Origin: Marinobacter sp050379415
GTDB lineage: Bacteria; Pseudomonadota; Gammaproteobacteria; Pseudomonadales; Oleiphilaceae
NCBI RefSeq assembly: GCF_050379415.1
Contig: NZ_JBNRLS010000001.1
Span: 372,001 to 436,000 of the forward strand
Length of the DNA: 64,000 bases
Direction: 5' to 3'
Part shown: piece after piece, positions 1 to 7,175 of the stretch
How positions within the stretch are numbered: the stretch's first letter is position 1
Layout of the letters: every line of letters starts with the position of its first letter
The notes under the pieces: generated by a model
What the model was told of the DNA's origin: nothing
Seen by the model: only the letters and a program-made list of their open reading frames with translations
The model's database searches: none
Made by a program: the position numbers and the translations under genes

Positions 1-232
1 TCGGCGCGAGGATCGCAATAAACACACCGGAGATGCCCACAATGTTGCCCCAGGCATTGGTGCCGGCAACTTCGTCCTGCACCACAGAAACGCTGAAGTA
101 CTGGGCAAAGACAAACGTGAGAATGATTGTGAAGAAGGCACTGTTGGCCCAGTCATACAGCGCCCAGGACCAGAGTGCGCGTTTGTCTTCCTGAACACCC
201 GAGGGCTGGGCGTGGGGCATGTGTGGTGGCAT
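1..232 (-). CDS. UMF1-family MFS transporter, N-terminal part (runs off window)
   Basis: Only the first 77 codons are inside the window; the 3' part lies left of base 1. The visible N-terminus has a short polar leader followed by ALYDWANSAFFTIILTFVF, the hallmark first membrane segment of UMF1/Atg22-like major facilitator proteins, and then the start of a second membrane segment. These are inner-membrane permeases of uncertain substrate. The ATG at 230-232 is the only plausible in-frame start; the ribosome-binding site is weak. It diverges from the small gene that starts at 442. The family call is firm from this segment, but the substrate cannot be inferred. Confidence 0.8.
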   Translation of the reverse strand, partial: MPPHMPHAQPSGVQEDKRALWSWALYDWANSAFFTIILTFVFAQYFSVSVVQDEVAGTNAWGNIVGISGVFIAILAP

Positions 233-441
233 GTTCGGCTCGGCTAGTGATCCATACAAGTGAGTTCCGTGGCGTGATTGTGGCCGCTATCAAGTCAAAT
301 GCCCAGCTTCCCGGCATTAAAGGGCCTTCAGGTTTCTCGTTAAAAGATCGAAAAAACCGGAACAAAAAAACCAAAAAGCCTGATGTTCTTTACCACGCCA
401 ACCCGCAAAGATGGCAATGAGACCACATGGAGGGAAGGCGC

Positions 442-816
442 ATGAAGACTACCAGCAAGTACCTACTCTGTTTTGGACAAGAGCCGACGGAGCTCATGCT
501 GATGCCGGATTTCCGGGTGGTGCTCTGCGAATATCTCGTCGGCGCCAAAGGCGTGTACCTCTGGGTAGAGCAGTCTCCGGTAACATCGCGGAAAGCTATC
601 ACGAGGCAATTCGTTGTTGCGCGCCCAGGCAAGTCGGTGCCTGAGAATTACGAGTATATAGACTCCGCCGTCGATCCATTTGGGTCGCGTGCTCATCACG
701 TGTTCCAGCTACCCGTTAAAACGGGTAGCCGGAATCAGGCGCCATTCAGTCGGATTCTGCCGCAATCTCCCGGAACGCCTGCACCAGTGCATCCGGCTCC
801 TGGGCGCCGGATATAA
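442..816 (+). CDS. Small hypothetical protein, DUF7352-like layout
   Basis: I do not recognise this gene with certainty. The first ~90 residues look like a compact beta-rich domain: an MKTTSKYLL start, a central hydrophobic strand EYLVGAKGVYLWVEQ, and a closing FVVARPGKSVP...HHVF block. That order resembles DUF7352 proteins. The ATG at 442 follows an excellent GGAGGGAAGG ribosome-binding site. From about residue 89 the frame runs through a perfect hairpin and then 71 bases antisense into the neighbouring dsbA-like gene. The low-complexity, proline-rich tail therefore looks like read-through beyond the normal end. Function unknown. Confidence 0.5.
   Translation: MKTTSKYLLCFGQEPTELMLMPDFRVVLCEYLVGAKGVYLWVEQSPVTSRKAITRQFVVARPGKSVPENYEYIDSAVDPFGSRAHHVFQLPVKTGSRNQAPFSRILPQSPGTPAPVHPAPGRRI
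708..729. terminator. Perfect 10-bp inverted repeat between convergent genes
   Basis: GCTACCCGTT and AACGGGTAGC flank a 2-base centre. The hairpin lies between the convergent gene at 442 and the DsbA-family gene ending at 746, so a bidirectional terminator is plausible. There is no clear T-run on either side. It falls inside the upstream reading frame, which suggests that frame has lost its natural stop. Confidence 0.45.
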
Positions 817-1393
817 GATATTTTCTGTTTATAATGAAGGCAGGCACCGCCGAAACGCCTGCCTGCTGGTAGGTTGCTTCGTCTTCGCGCACAGTCTTCG
901 CGTACTGGTCCGAATCAAGCACCTCTGCGGCCTTCGCAGAGTCCAGCCAGGCACTTTCGGCGCAACTCAACAAAACGTCCCGGTCCGAGACGTTTTCGGC
1001 CCGGCCGAAGTAGGCATCAAACAGTGCCTGTTTCATGGCCGTCTGCCGGCCCTGCTCACCCGCCCATTTCACCAGTCTGTGGGCATCGAAGGTATTGCAG
1101 GTGAATCGCTCCTGCATCTTCTCGAAATTTAGGCCCAGATCCTTCGCAATGGTCATCATCTGATTCTGGGTGGCTCGCATTTCATCCTCGCTGCGCCCGT
1201 ACTTGCGGGCCAATGCCGGCAGGATCGGTTCACCCTGGCCGCTGTGGTCCGGATTCAGCTCAAATGCATGCCATTGAACGGTGAAATCATACTCTGGCGC
1301 CAACTGTGCCATGGCCCGCTCCAGGCGGGCGTAACCGATGGCACACCAGGGGCAGGCTATGTCGGAAACAATGTCGATCTGCATGTTGTTCAT
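746..1393 (-). CDS. DsbA-family oxidoreductase, FrnE-like
   Basis: This is a 215-residue thioredoxin-fold protein with the active-site motif CPWC at residues 14-17 right after the first strand, a long helical insertion (about 40-170), and the cis-proline segment GVSAVPAF near residue 187. That is the usual plan of cytoplasmic DsbA/FrnE proteins, also labelled 2-hydroxychromene-2-carboxylate isomerase-like. There is no signal peptide, so it probably acts in the cytosol on thiols or as a disulfide isomerase. Start ATG follows AGGAGCCACC. It lies 50 bases downstream of the haloalkane dehalogenase on the same strand and could be co-transcribed. Substrate unknown. Confidence 0.85.
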   Translation of the reverse strand: MNNMQIDIVSDIACPWCAIGYARLERAMAQLAPEYDFTVQWHAFELNPDHSGQGEPILPALARKYGRSEDEMRATQNQMMTIAKDLGLNFEKMQERFTCNTFDAHRLVKWAGEQGRQTAMKQALFDAYFGRAENVSDRDVLLSCAESAWLDSAKAAEVLDSDQYAKTVREDEATYQQAGVSAVPAFIINRKYLISGAQEPDALVQAFREIAAESD

Positions 1394-1443
1394 GGTGGCT
1401 CCTGATGATTATCCGATGCCCTGTTGATCGTGGTTGTGGATCG

Positions 1444-2358
1444 TCAGGCCGGCACCTGCGCCTTGAGGAACCTGACGACAACTTCCGCCAGGGCTTCCGG
1501 CTGGTCCTCCTGCAGGAAGTGACCGCCATTTTTGATCGTTACGTGGTCCATCCCCTTCGCGCCGGGAATGAATTTCTGCAGGTACTTTTCTGCACCGGCC
1601 GTAACCGGATCTGAGTCACTGAATGCCGTCAGGAAGGGCTTGTCCCATTGGCGGAGAACTTCCCAGGCATTTCGATTGGCTTCCGACGCGGGGTCGTTCG
1701 GGGTCGCCGGCACTAACATGGGAAATTGACGGGCTCCCTCCTTGTAGCTCTCATCGGGAAACGGAGCGTTGTAGGCCTTGATCACCTCCTCAGACAACGG
1801 GGTGACGGTCCCTCCCTTGATGACGCCGGCAATATGGAATTCGGGTGTTTCCTGGGAAAACTGGCGCCACTTCTCAAAGGCCGATCCCAGGTTATTATCC
1901 CCGGTAGGCAGAAAAGTGTTGGCAGCAACCACCGAGGTGAAACGATCCGGGCTCTCTGCTACCAGCCGCAATCCCAACAAGCCACCCCAATCCTGGCAGA
2001 CAAGGTTGATCTCTTTGAGATCCAACTGGTCCAGAAAAGACTGCATCCAACCGACATGGCGCGCGTACGTGTAATCGTTCCGATCGGCAGGTTTATCGGA
2101 GCGGCCAAAACCGATCAGATCCGGTGCGATCGCTCGATAGCCTGCTGCTGTAATGATGGGAATCATCTTGCGGTACAGATAACACCAGGATGGCTCACCA
2201 TGCATCAGCAATACCACCTGGCCATTTTGCGGGCCCTCATCCAGATAGTGCATGCGCAGCTCCCCGCCTTCGAAGTCATCGACTTGCAGGAAACGGGGTT
2301 CGAAATCAAAACCGGACAGCCCGTCAAACTGGCTCTCAGGGGTTCGCAGTACCTTCAT
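1444..2358 (-). CDS. Haloalkane dehalogenase (HLD-I type alpha/beta hydrolase)
   Basis: This is a 304-residue alpha/beta hydrolase with the haloalkane dehalogenase signatures. The oxyanion loop is HGEPSWCYLY (53-62). The nucleophile elbow is CQDWGG, with Asp123 and the halide-binding Trp124. A second candidate halide-binding Trp is Trp164 in FEKWRQF, as in Xanthobacter DhlA. The catalytic acid is Asp250 in FSDSDPVT and the base is His280 in GGHFLQ. The family hydrolyses carbon-halogen bonds to an alcohol and halide in the cytosol. The start has a strong GGAGG site. A haloacid dehalogenase-like gene lies far away at 34 kb, so the two are not an operon. Substrate range cannot be read from sequence. 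Confidence 0.88.
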   Translation of the reverse strand: MKVLRTPESQFDGLSGFDFEPRFLQVDDFEGGELRMHYLDEGPQNGQVVLLMHGEPSWCYLYRKMIPIITAAGYRAIAPDLIGFGRSDKPADRNDYTYARHVGWMQSFLDQLDLKEINLVCQDWGGLLGLRLVAESPDRFTSVVAANTFLPTGDNNLGSAFEKWRQFSQETPEFHIAGVIKGGTVTPLSEEVIKAYNAPFPDESYKEGARQFPMLVPATPNDPASEANRNAWEVLRQWDKPFLTAFSDSDPVTAGAEKYLQKFIPGAKGMDHVTIKNGGHFLQEDQPEALAEVVVRFLKAQVPA

Positions 2359-2417
2359 TGGTCAGTCCTCCTTCTTCTTGTTGGTTCAAGTCTCGAGAAC
2401 GGCAGGGATGGCATCCA

Positions 2418-2795
2418 CTAGAACGGCAAATCAGTCAAGTCGCGCTTCAACTCGTCCGGCGCAGTGATCCAGAGTTCCCCCTGCCCACCAGGAAACACCC
2501 CGATTTCGAGCCCGTCCCGGGTTAGTCCCGGCACCCACTTCCTGAAGAAGTCCGGCAGGGAAATCGCTTTGGGAGAAAGATCCCCTGCCCCTTTGGCGTA
2601 CTCGGTTGCGAATTCTGCGCTTGGCCAGACCGGCAGATAGGCCACACCGTCTTCTTCCGAGACGATCTTCAGAAAGTGATTGTCGGCATTGACCAGAATC
2701 CAGATCTCGCGCTCCTCGCCTACCGCGTCCAGAAAGTAGTCGTAGCGTTCCTCACCGTCCATATTGAGGGCTTGGGTTAACGGGTTATCACTCAT
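2418..2795 (-). CDS. DUF2750 family protein
   Basis: This is a 125-residue acidic cytosolic protein. It matches the DUF2750 pattern: RYDYFLDAVGEEREIWIL near the N-terminus, then LPVWPSAEFATEYA, then the conserved PKAISLPDFFRKWVPGL block and a final strand with FPGGQGELW. No catalytic motif is visible and the family has no known function. It sits 59 bases upstream of the dehalogenase on the same strand, possibly in one transcript. Confidence 0.82.
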   Translation of the reverse strand: MSDNPLTQALNMDGEERYDYFLDAVGEEREIWILVNADNHFLKIVSEEDGVAYLPVWPSAEFATEYAKGAGDLSPKAISLPDFFRKWVPGLTRDGLEIGVFPGGQGELWITAPDELKRDLTDLPF

Positions 2796-2859
2796 GAAGG
2801 TTCCACCGGGAAGTTGGATGTTGATGATGGAGTCTACCGTAAACCCTGTCAGGGAGCCC

Positions 2860-3318
2860 TCACAAGATCAGCGTCAGACCGCCGGTAATCAGGGCAAACA
2901 GCAGAGACAGCCCGATCAGCAGCTTCCAGGGGAACGGTAGCGGAGGCGGCTCAACCGCCAGCTGTTCCTCCAGATAGCGTTTCAGCAACAGGGTATTACG
3001 GGTATTGGCCTTGTAAATGGCGTCAAAGGCATCGCCAACTACCGGCAGCAGGCCACCGAGAAAATCGATGCCCATGTTACGGAGCATCCGCAGCTTCACT
3101 GCCCGGCTCGCGCCCACCCGCTGTGCCTCGATGAGCACATACGAGGACAGCACCAGGCCAACCAGGTCGCCCACCCCCGGCAGCAGCCCGACAATGGCAT
3201 CCAACCCGATTTTGAAGCGGGTGAAAGGAACACCGATGCTGCTGTCCGTATAGCGGCTGAACTTCTCCAGGCGACGGAGCGTTGCTCGCTTATGGGCTTC
3301 GGTGGGCTGTTGTGTCAT
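2860..3318 (-). CDS. DUF4112 membrane protein
   Basis: This 152-residue protein has the DUF4112 core: RYTDSSIGVPFTRFKIGLD, then GLLPGVGDLVGLVLSSYVL, then GGLLPVVGDAFDAIYKAN, with two GLLP.VGD repeats that form paired membrane hairpins. It ends with a C-terminal membrane segment (about 133-152). The start at 3318 is chosen because GGGAGGTTTC precedes this ATG; a longer frame upstream lacks support. Function unknown. Confidence 0.82.
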   Translation of the reverse strand: MTQQPTEAHKRATLRRLEKFSRYTDSSIGVPFTRFKIGLDAIVGLLPGVGDLVGLVLSSYVLIEAQRVGASRAVKLRMLRNMGIDFLGGLLPVVGDAFDAIYKANTRNTLLLKRYLEEQLAVEPPPLPFPWKLLIGLSLLFALITGGLTLIL

Positions 3319-3454
3319 GAAACCTCCCTGAACATTACCCACAGGATCTGTGGATAACATTGTTGGCAACGACAGGATACCCGGTGCAAAGCCATCAACC
3401 ACGGGGCCTGGCGCCAAGCGAAGGTAATTTGATCAATATTCACAGGAGTCGGGG

Positions 3455-4324
3455 TTAACCAAGCTTTTCCAGATAATTGAATACCGCAGCAAAATCATCC
3501 CGTCCGTGTCCGGCACTGTTGGCCTGCCCATAGACAGATTTCGCCAGCCCCGCGAGGAACAGCGGCTGCTTCTCCTCGTATGCGGTTATATCCAGCAAGT
3601 GCAGATCCTTGAGCATCAGCTCCAGCGGAAACTGGGCTTCGTAGTCACCCTCTTTGATAAGCCCGGCTTTGCCTTTCAGGAAAGGCGCTGTCACCGGTAG
3701 ATTCGGCAGGGTATCCATCAGGAAATCCCGGCTGAACCCCAGCTTTTCACCCAGCAGAGCGGTTTCGGAATACACCAGCATGCTTTGAGCTAGCAGGGCG
3801 TTCACCAACATCTTGAAAGCACTACCCTGGCCAGCGGGACCGACGTGGAGGATCTTCTGACCCATGTACTCGAGCCATGGCCGAACCTGCTCCACGTCGT
3901 CGGGTTCACCGCCGAGCAGGAAAGTCAGCTCCCCCGTTTCTGCCGGCATTTTTGTCCCTGCCACGGGCGCGTCCAGAAACCTCAATCCCCGGGCACGGGC
4001 CCGCTCATCGCACTCTCGGGTGTAGGACGGATTCACCGTGGAGCAGTTTACCCACAGCGCGCCTTTGGCCATGGCATCGACAAATCCGTCGGTTCCAAAG
4101 GCAACCTTTTCGACCACCTCTGGCGCACTCAGCATCGTGAACACAACATCCGCATCAGTCACTGCCGCCCTTGCAGAATCGGCAGCCTTGGCGCCAGCCT
4201 TTTCCAGCGTGGCCATTGCCTCGGGAGAGCGGTTGAAGACCGTGAGTGAAATTCCGTTTTCCTTAAGCAGGTTGTTGGCCATGCGGCTGCCCATGATGCC
4301 GAGGCCGATAAAAGAGGCGTTCAT
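3455..4324 (-). CDS. NAD(P)-dependent beta-hydroxyacid dehydrogenase (3-HIBADH/GlxR family)
   Basis: This 289-residue cytosolic dehydrogenase starts MNASFIGLGIMGSRMANNLL, the GxGxMG dinucleotide-binding turn. It continues with the substrate-binding signature FLDAPVAGTKMPAETG, and has the catalytic-lysine helix in GSAFKMLVNALL (GxxxKxxxN). The family oxidises 3-hydroxyisobutyrate-like acids or reduces small semialdehydes such as succinic semialdehyde. The ATG at 4324 follows GGAGGACTTG; an overlapping TTG one codon earlier is less likely. Neighbours do not define the substrate. Confidence 0.88.
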   Translation of the reverse strand: MNASFIGLGIMGSRMANNLLKENGISLTVFNRSPEAMATLEKAGAKAADSARAAVTDADVVFTMLSAPEVVEKVAFGTDGFVDAMAKGALWVNCSTVNPSYTRECDERARARGLRFLDAPVAGTKMPAETGELTFLLGGEPDDVEQVRPWLEYMGQKILHVGPAGQGSAFKMLVNALLAQSMLVYSETALLGEKLGFSRDFLMDTLPNLPVTAPFLKGKAGLIKEGDYEAQFPLELMLKDLHLLDITAYEEKQPLFLAGLAKSVYGQANSAGHGRDDFAAVFNYLEKLG

Positions 4325-4398
4325 CAAGTCCTCCGTTTAGCTTCCGGTGAATGTACTTCAGTGGGTTTGGCCTGGATTTTCAGAGTAAGCGCGGTCAA

Positions 4399-5145
4399 TC
4401 AGCCCAGCAATCGCTCCTTGGCTTCATTGATCCGTGCCGCGAGATAGTTACTGCCGCCATGGTCCGGATGCACTTTCTGCATCATTCGGCGATGAGCCCG
4501 GATTATCTCTTCCCGGCTAGCTCCGGGCTCCAGGCCCAGAACATCCAGGGCTTCACTCTCCGTCAGTGGGCCGCCTGCGTTGCCGGAATTGCCTCGCTCA
4601 CCGGATTCCCCAGCGTCACTGCCGGCCTCGTCGTCCGCCCGCCAGGAGTCACCGAATCGGCGGTCCAGGTAGGTTTCCAGCAGCCGCGCAGAGTCCTCGT
4701 CTTGCGCCCGGCAATACCGGAGCAGCTCGATAAATTCGCTTTCACTCAGATCCGCCAGTTCCCTGCCTGCCATGGGACCTTTCAGGATCGTTCCGCTCAT
4801 GGTTCCGGAATCATGGTCGAGACTCATCTCGATAATCTCGCTGGACACACGGGACTGGTTGCCCGACTTGCCCTCTGCGCCCCCATTACCGGCCCCGGAC
4901 AACAGCGACGGCAGTACCCGACGCAACAGCGGATAAAGAAACGCCAATGCGGCAAACACAAAGTGTAATCGACCGGTAACGGCCAGCAGAACCACGATGC
5001 CGATACCCGCGATCAGGGCCAGCTTGAGAATGGCCGGTTTACGTTGGCTGGCCGGCTGGTTACGCAGCCAGAGCCACGCAACAACCGCCAGCACGATAAC
5101 CAGAAGCGTCAATGGCACTCGGATACCCCGGGCTCGCCCGCCCAT
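4399..5145 (-). CDS. Membrane-anchored J-domain (DnaJ-like) co-chaperone
   Basis: This 248-residue protein has three hydrophobic segments near residues 11-27, 41-57 and 60-75, a linker with an acidic and Gly/Ser-rich stretch (about 165-193), and a C-terminal J-domain (196-248). The J-domain holds the HPD triad at 226-228 in KVHPDHGGS, which stimulates Hsp70 ATPase. The topology puts the J-domain in the cytosol. It starts 19 bases after a vWA-domain gene on the same strand, so the two are probably one operon. The DnaK client is unknown. The ribosome-binding site is weak, so coupling to the upstream gene is plausible. Confidence 0.85.
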   Translation of the reverse strand: MGGRARGIRVPLTLLVIVLAVVAWLWLRNQPASQRKPAILKLALIAGIGIVVLLAVTGRLHFVFAALAFLYPLLRRVLPSLLSGAGNGGAEGKSGNQSRVSSEIIEMSLDHDSGTMSGTILKGPMAGRELADLSESEFIELLRYCRAQDEDSARLLETYLDRRFGDSWRADDEAGSDAGESGERGNSGNAGGPLTESEALDVLGLEPGASREEIIRAHRRMMQKVHPDHGGSNYLAARINEAKERLLG

Positions 5146-5164
5146 CGATGAATTGTTACAAGCG

Positions 5165-5860
5165 CTATCTGATCTGCCGGGTCAGGCGCTTGACCTCCGG
5201 GGAGCTGCGGTTTGAGAAGTCCTGCAAGGCCTTGGCTCCCCCGGATGCATAGACCGCAACCGCGGCCATAAGATCCTTCAGAACCTGCGGGCTGTTGCGA
5301 TCAAAGGGTGCATAGGCGCCTCCGGAGAGCTTGCTCACCTGCTGGAACACCGCCCCGGCATGGGCGTCCTCGCCCTCGTGGAACATGAACACCGGGGTTC
5401 GCAGCAGGCCCAGTTCTCCGGCGGTGTGGCAGAGCTTGTCCACCGGCTCTTCGCAACAATCCCCGATAAACACCACGGCCCTGACGGGTTTTGCGCGGGT
5501 TTCTTTCACGGCATGGGCCAACACCCGGCTTATCTGGGTAAGGCCACCCCGGCAGGACACACCGTTCATCAGGTCCAGCAACTGACCGGTCTCAGTGACA
5601 AACTTCGTGGCCTTGAATTCGCCAAAGCCACGGTAGTAACAAAGCTGGATCGCGAGGCCGCCCAGATCCCGGGTCGCCATGAACAGTTCGCTCTGTAAAT
5701 GGCAGGCCTGATCCCAGGTCGCCTCCCGACTCGCGGTGGCATCCAGGGCAAAAATCAGCCTGCCCTGCCCGCCACCCTGTTTCGGTAGCTTGCTGACCTC
5801 GTTGATAAACTGGTCGATGGACTGCTTATCGGATTTGGTACGTAGCTCTTTATCGGACAT
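5165..5860 (-). CDS. von Willebrand factor A-like domain protein
   Basis: This is a 231-residue protein. After a short helix (SIDQFINEVSKLP) comes the first strand RLIFALDATASRE, a MIDAS-like DxTxS variant. It is followed by the alternating strands VRAVVFIGDCCEE and TPVFMFHEG of a vWA fold and an amphipathic C-terminal helix. No signal peptide or membrane segment is seen. The start at 5860 is preferred over a 47-codon longer frame because conserved character begins at MSDKELRTK. It lies upstream of the J-domain gene, suggesting an assembly or chaperone-type partnership. Function unknown. Confidence 0.75.
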   Translation of the reverse strand: MSDKELRTKSDKQSIDQFINEVSKLPKQGGGQGRLIFALDATASREATWDQACHLQSELFMATRDLGGLAIQLCYYRGFGEFKATKFVTETGQLLDLMNGVSCRGGLTQISRVLAHAVKETRAKPVRAVVFIGDCCEEPVDKLCHTAGELGLLRTPVFMFHEGEDAHAGAVFQQVSKLSGGAYAPFDRNSPQVLKDLMAAVAVYASGGAKALQDFSNRSSPEVKRLTRQIR

Positions 5861-6146
5861 AAGCTTCTCGAACCGCCCAGGCTGGCCACTTTCTCGGTAA
5901 AAGCTTAGGGCAAAGATCACGCATTTCACAGGCCAGACGGAGTTGGATTGGCCGACGGCTCTGGTCAGCGCAGATGTCACGGTCTCGTGCGCTACAACCA
6001 ACAGCGTCGTTATGAAATGGTGACGGTCTATTTAACGTTATGTGAGGAACCCTCTCAGGCAAAGGTAGAAGCTATTCCTGACCCGTTGGAAATCCTGCGG
6101 GCCGGAATACGAAAAGCGACGACATTACCGCCAAGGAGGATCCGTT

Positions 6147-6596
6147 ATGTTTCGTATCGTTATGCTTTTACTGGGAAGTTTTCTTCTGACCACTTTGGCT
6201 TACGCCGACCCGGGTCAGCCCAATTTCATGCCCGCACTGTGGGGTGACGGCGAGGTCTGGGGTACCAAGGGAACCACCACCCTGCCTGCTCCCACAGCCA
6301 ACAACCTTCAATCCTTCGACGCCCTTTACGTGGTGACCAATTCCAATAATCCGGAAGGTCAACTGCCGGTCTCCGAAGCAGCGCCGGGCAATCCGGACTA
6401 TAACGGAGGGCGTTGGTTCACTCACACCGCGGAATGGACCGCGGCCGCGTTTATGTATCACGGAATCGTACCGGTTCTGACATCTTACGAGGACATCCAG
6501 TATCACGAGTCAATGGGCCACCTGGTCATCACTCAGGGATCTTTTCCTGATGGCCCACCGGTCTACTTCCAATGCCCCTTGCTTCCGGTGAAGTAA
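6147..6596 (+). CDS. Secreted hypothetical protein
   Basis: This 149-residue protein has a clear Sec signal peptide, cleaved after LAYA near residue 20. The mature part is mixed polar with WGDGEVWGTKGTTTLPAPT, repeated aromatic residues and an HESMGHLVITQG segment. I do not recognise the family. The ATG follows an ideal AAGGAGGATCCGTT. It is a single-gene unit, diverging from the vWA gene and convergent with yqeY. It is probably periplasmic or extracellular. Confidence 0.7.
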   Translation: MFRIVMLLLGSFLLTTLAYADPGQPNFMPALWGDGEVWGTKGTTTLPAPTANNLQSFDALYVVTNSNNPEGQLPVSEAAPGNPDYNGGRWFTHTAEWTAAAFMYHGIVPVLTSYEDIQYHESMGHLVITQGSFPDGPPVYFQCPLLPVK

Positions 6597-6609
6597 GGCA
6601 AAACCGAGA

Positions 6610-6632
6610 GCGGGCTGAGTCAATCAGCCCGC
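6610..6632. terminator. Hairpin at convergent gene ends
   Basis: GCGGGCTGA and TCAGCCCGC flank a 5-base loop. The repeat overlaps the stop codon of the YqeY-like gene and sits 14 bases after the stop of the secreted-protein gene. No T-run follows, so it may stall or stabilise rather than terminate strongly. Confidence 0.5.
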
Positions 6633-7079
6633 CAGCGCCGACCGCACCTTCTTGCTCAGATGACCCATGTCGACCCGGCCAAGTACCTGCGGGCGCAGCT
6701 CGTTCATCACTCGTCCCATATCCTGCATCCCCTGCGCATCGGTTGAACTGATGGCCATTCGGATCAAGGCGTCCAGGTCATCCTCGCTCAGGGCGGCGGG
6801 CATGAATTCTTCAAGGATCACCATTTCCGCCCTCTCCTTGTCGCCCAGTTCCTCGCGACCGGCGTCATCATACTGACTGGCAGCATCCCGGCGCTGCTTG
6901 AGCATCTTGTCCAGAACTTTCAAAACATCTTCATCGCTGAGCTCGCGGCGCTCGTCAATTTCAATCTGTTTGACCGCAGACTGGGCCATGCGCAGGGTGG
7001 TCAGCCGGATTTTATCCTTGCTCCGCATCGCGTCTTTCACCGCGCTGCCCAGTTGTTCCTTGAGTGATTGTTCCGCCAT
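6624..7079 (-). CDS. yqeY: GatB/YqeY domain protein
   Basis: This 151-residue cytosolic protein spans the whole YqeY family: LKEQLGSAVKDAMRSKDKIRL at the N-terminus, then RRDAASQYDDAGREELGDKE, and a C-terminal QGMQDMGRVMNELRP...DMGHLSKKVRSAL block. YqeY is homologous to the tRNA-binding tail of GatB and may act in tRNA-dependent amidation, but its exact role is unproven. In many gammaproteobacteria it lies between rpsU and dnaG; here it stands alone. The start at 7079 follows GGAGG; the 15-codon extension is rejected. Confidence 0.9.
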   Translation of the reverse strand: MAEQSLKEQLGSAVKDAMRSKDKIRLTTLRMAQSAVKQIEIDERRELSDEDVLKVLDKMLKQRRDAASQYDDAGREELGDKERAEMVILEEFMPAALSEDDLDALIRMAISSTDAQGMQDMGRVMNELRPQVLGRVDMGHLSKKVRSALAG

Positions 7080-7143
7080 TACCGGCCTCCTGGTCTGTGG
7101 GTTGAGGGTAGCTCTTCGCATCAAGTGAGCTGCTAGATGTAAC

Positions 7144-7161
7144 GGAAAACCGGGGCAGGTT
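7144..7161 (+). repeat. Dispersed GGAAAACCGGG repeat, copy 1
   Basis: Intergenic copy reading GGAAAACCGGGGCAGGTT. It belongs to the family described in the findings, whose best copies read GGAAAACCGGGACAGAT. Confidence 0.6.
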
Positions 7162-7175
7162 CAATCGTGCGCGAA

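Noticed and set aside
6020..6090. CTCTCAGGCAAA-like stretch resembling the end of a glycine riboswitch
   Set aside because: The upstream halves of the aptamer (GGGAGAG and the CCGAAGGGG-type core) are not present, so only a short chance match remains.
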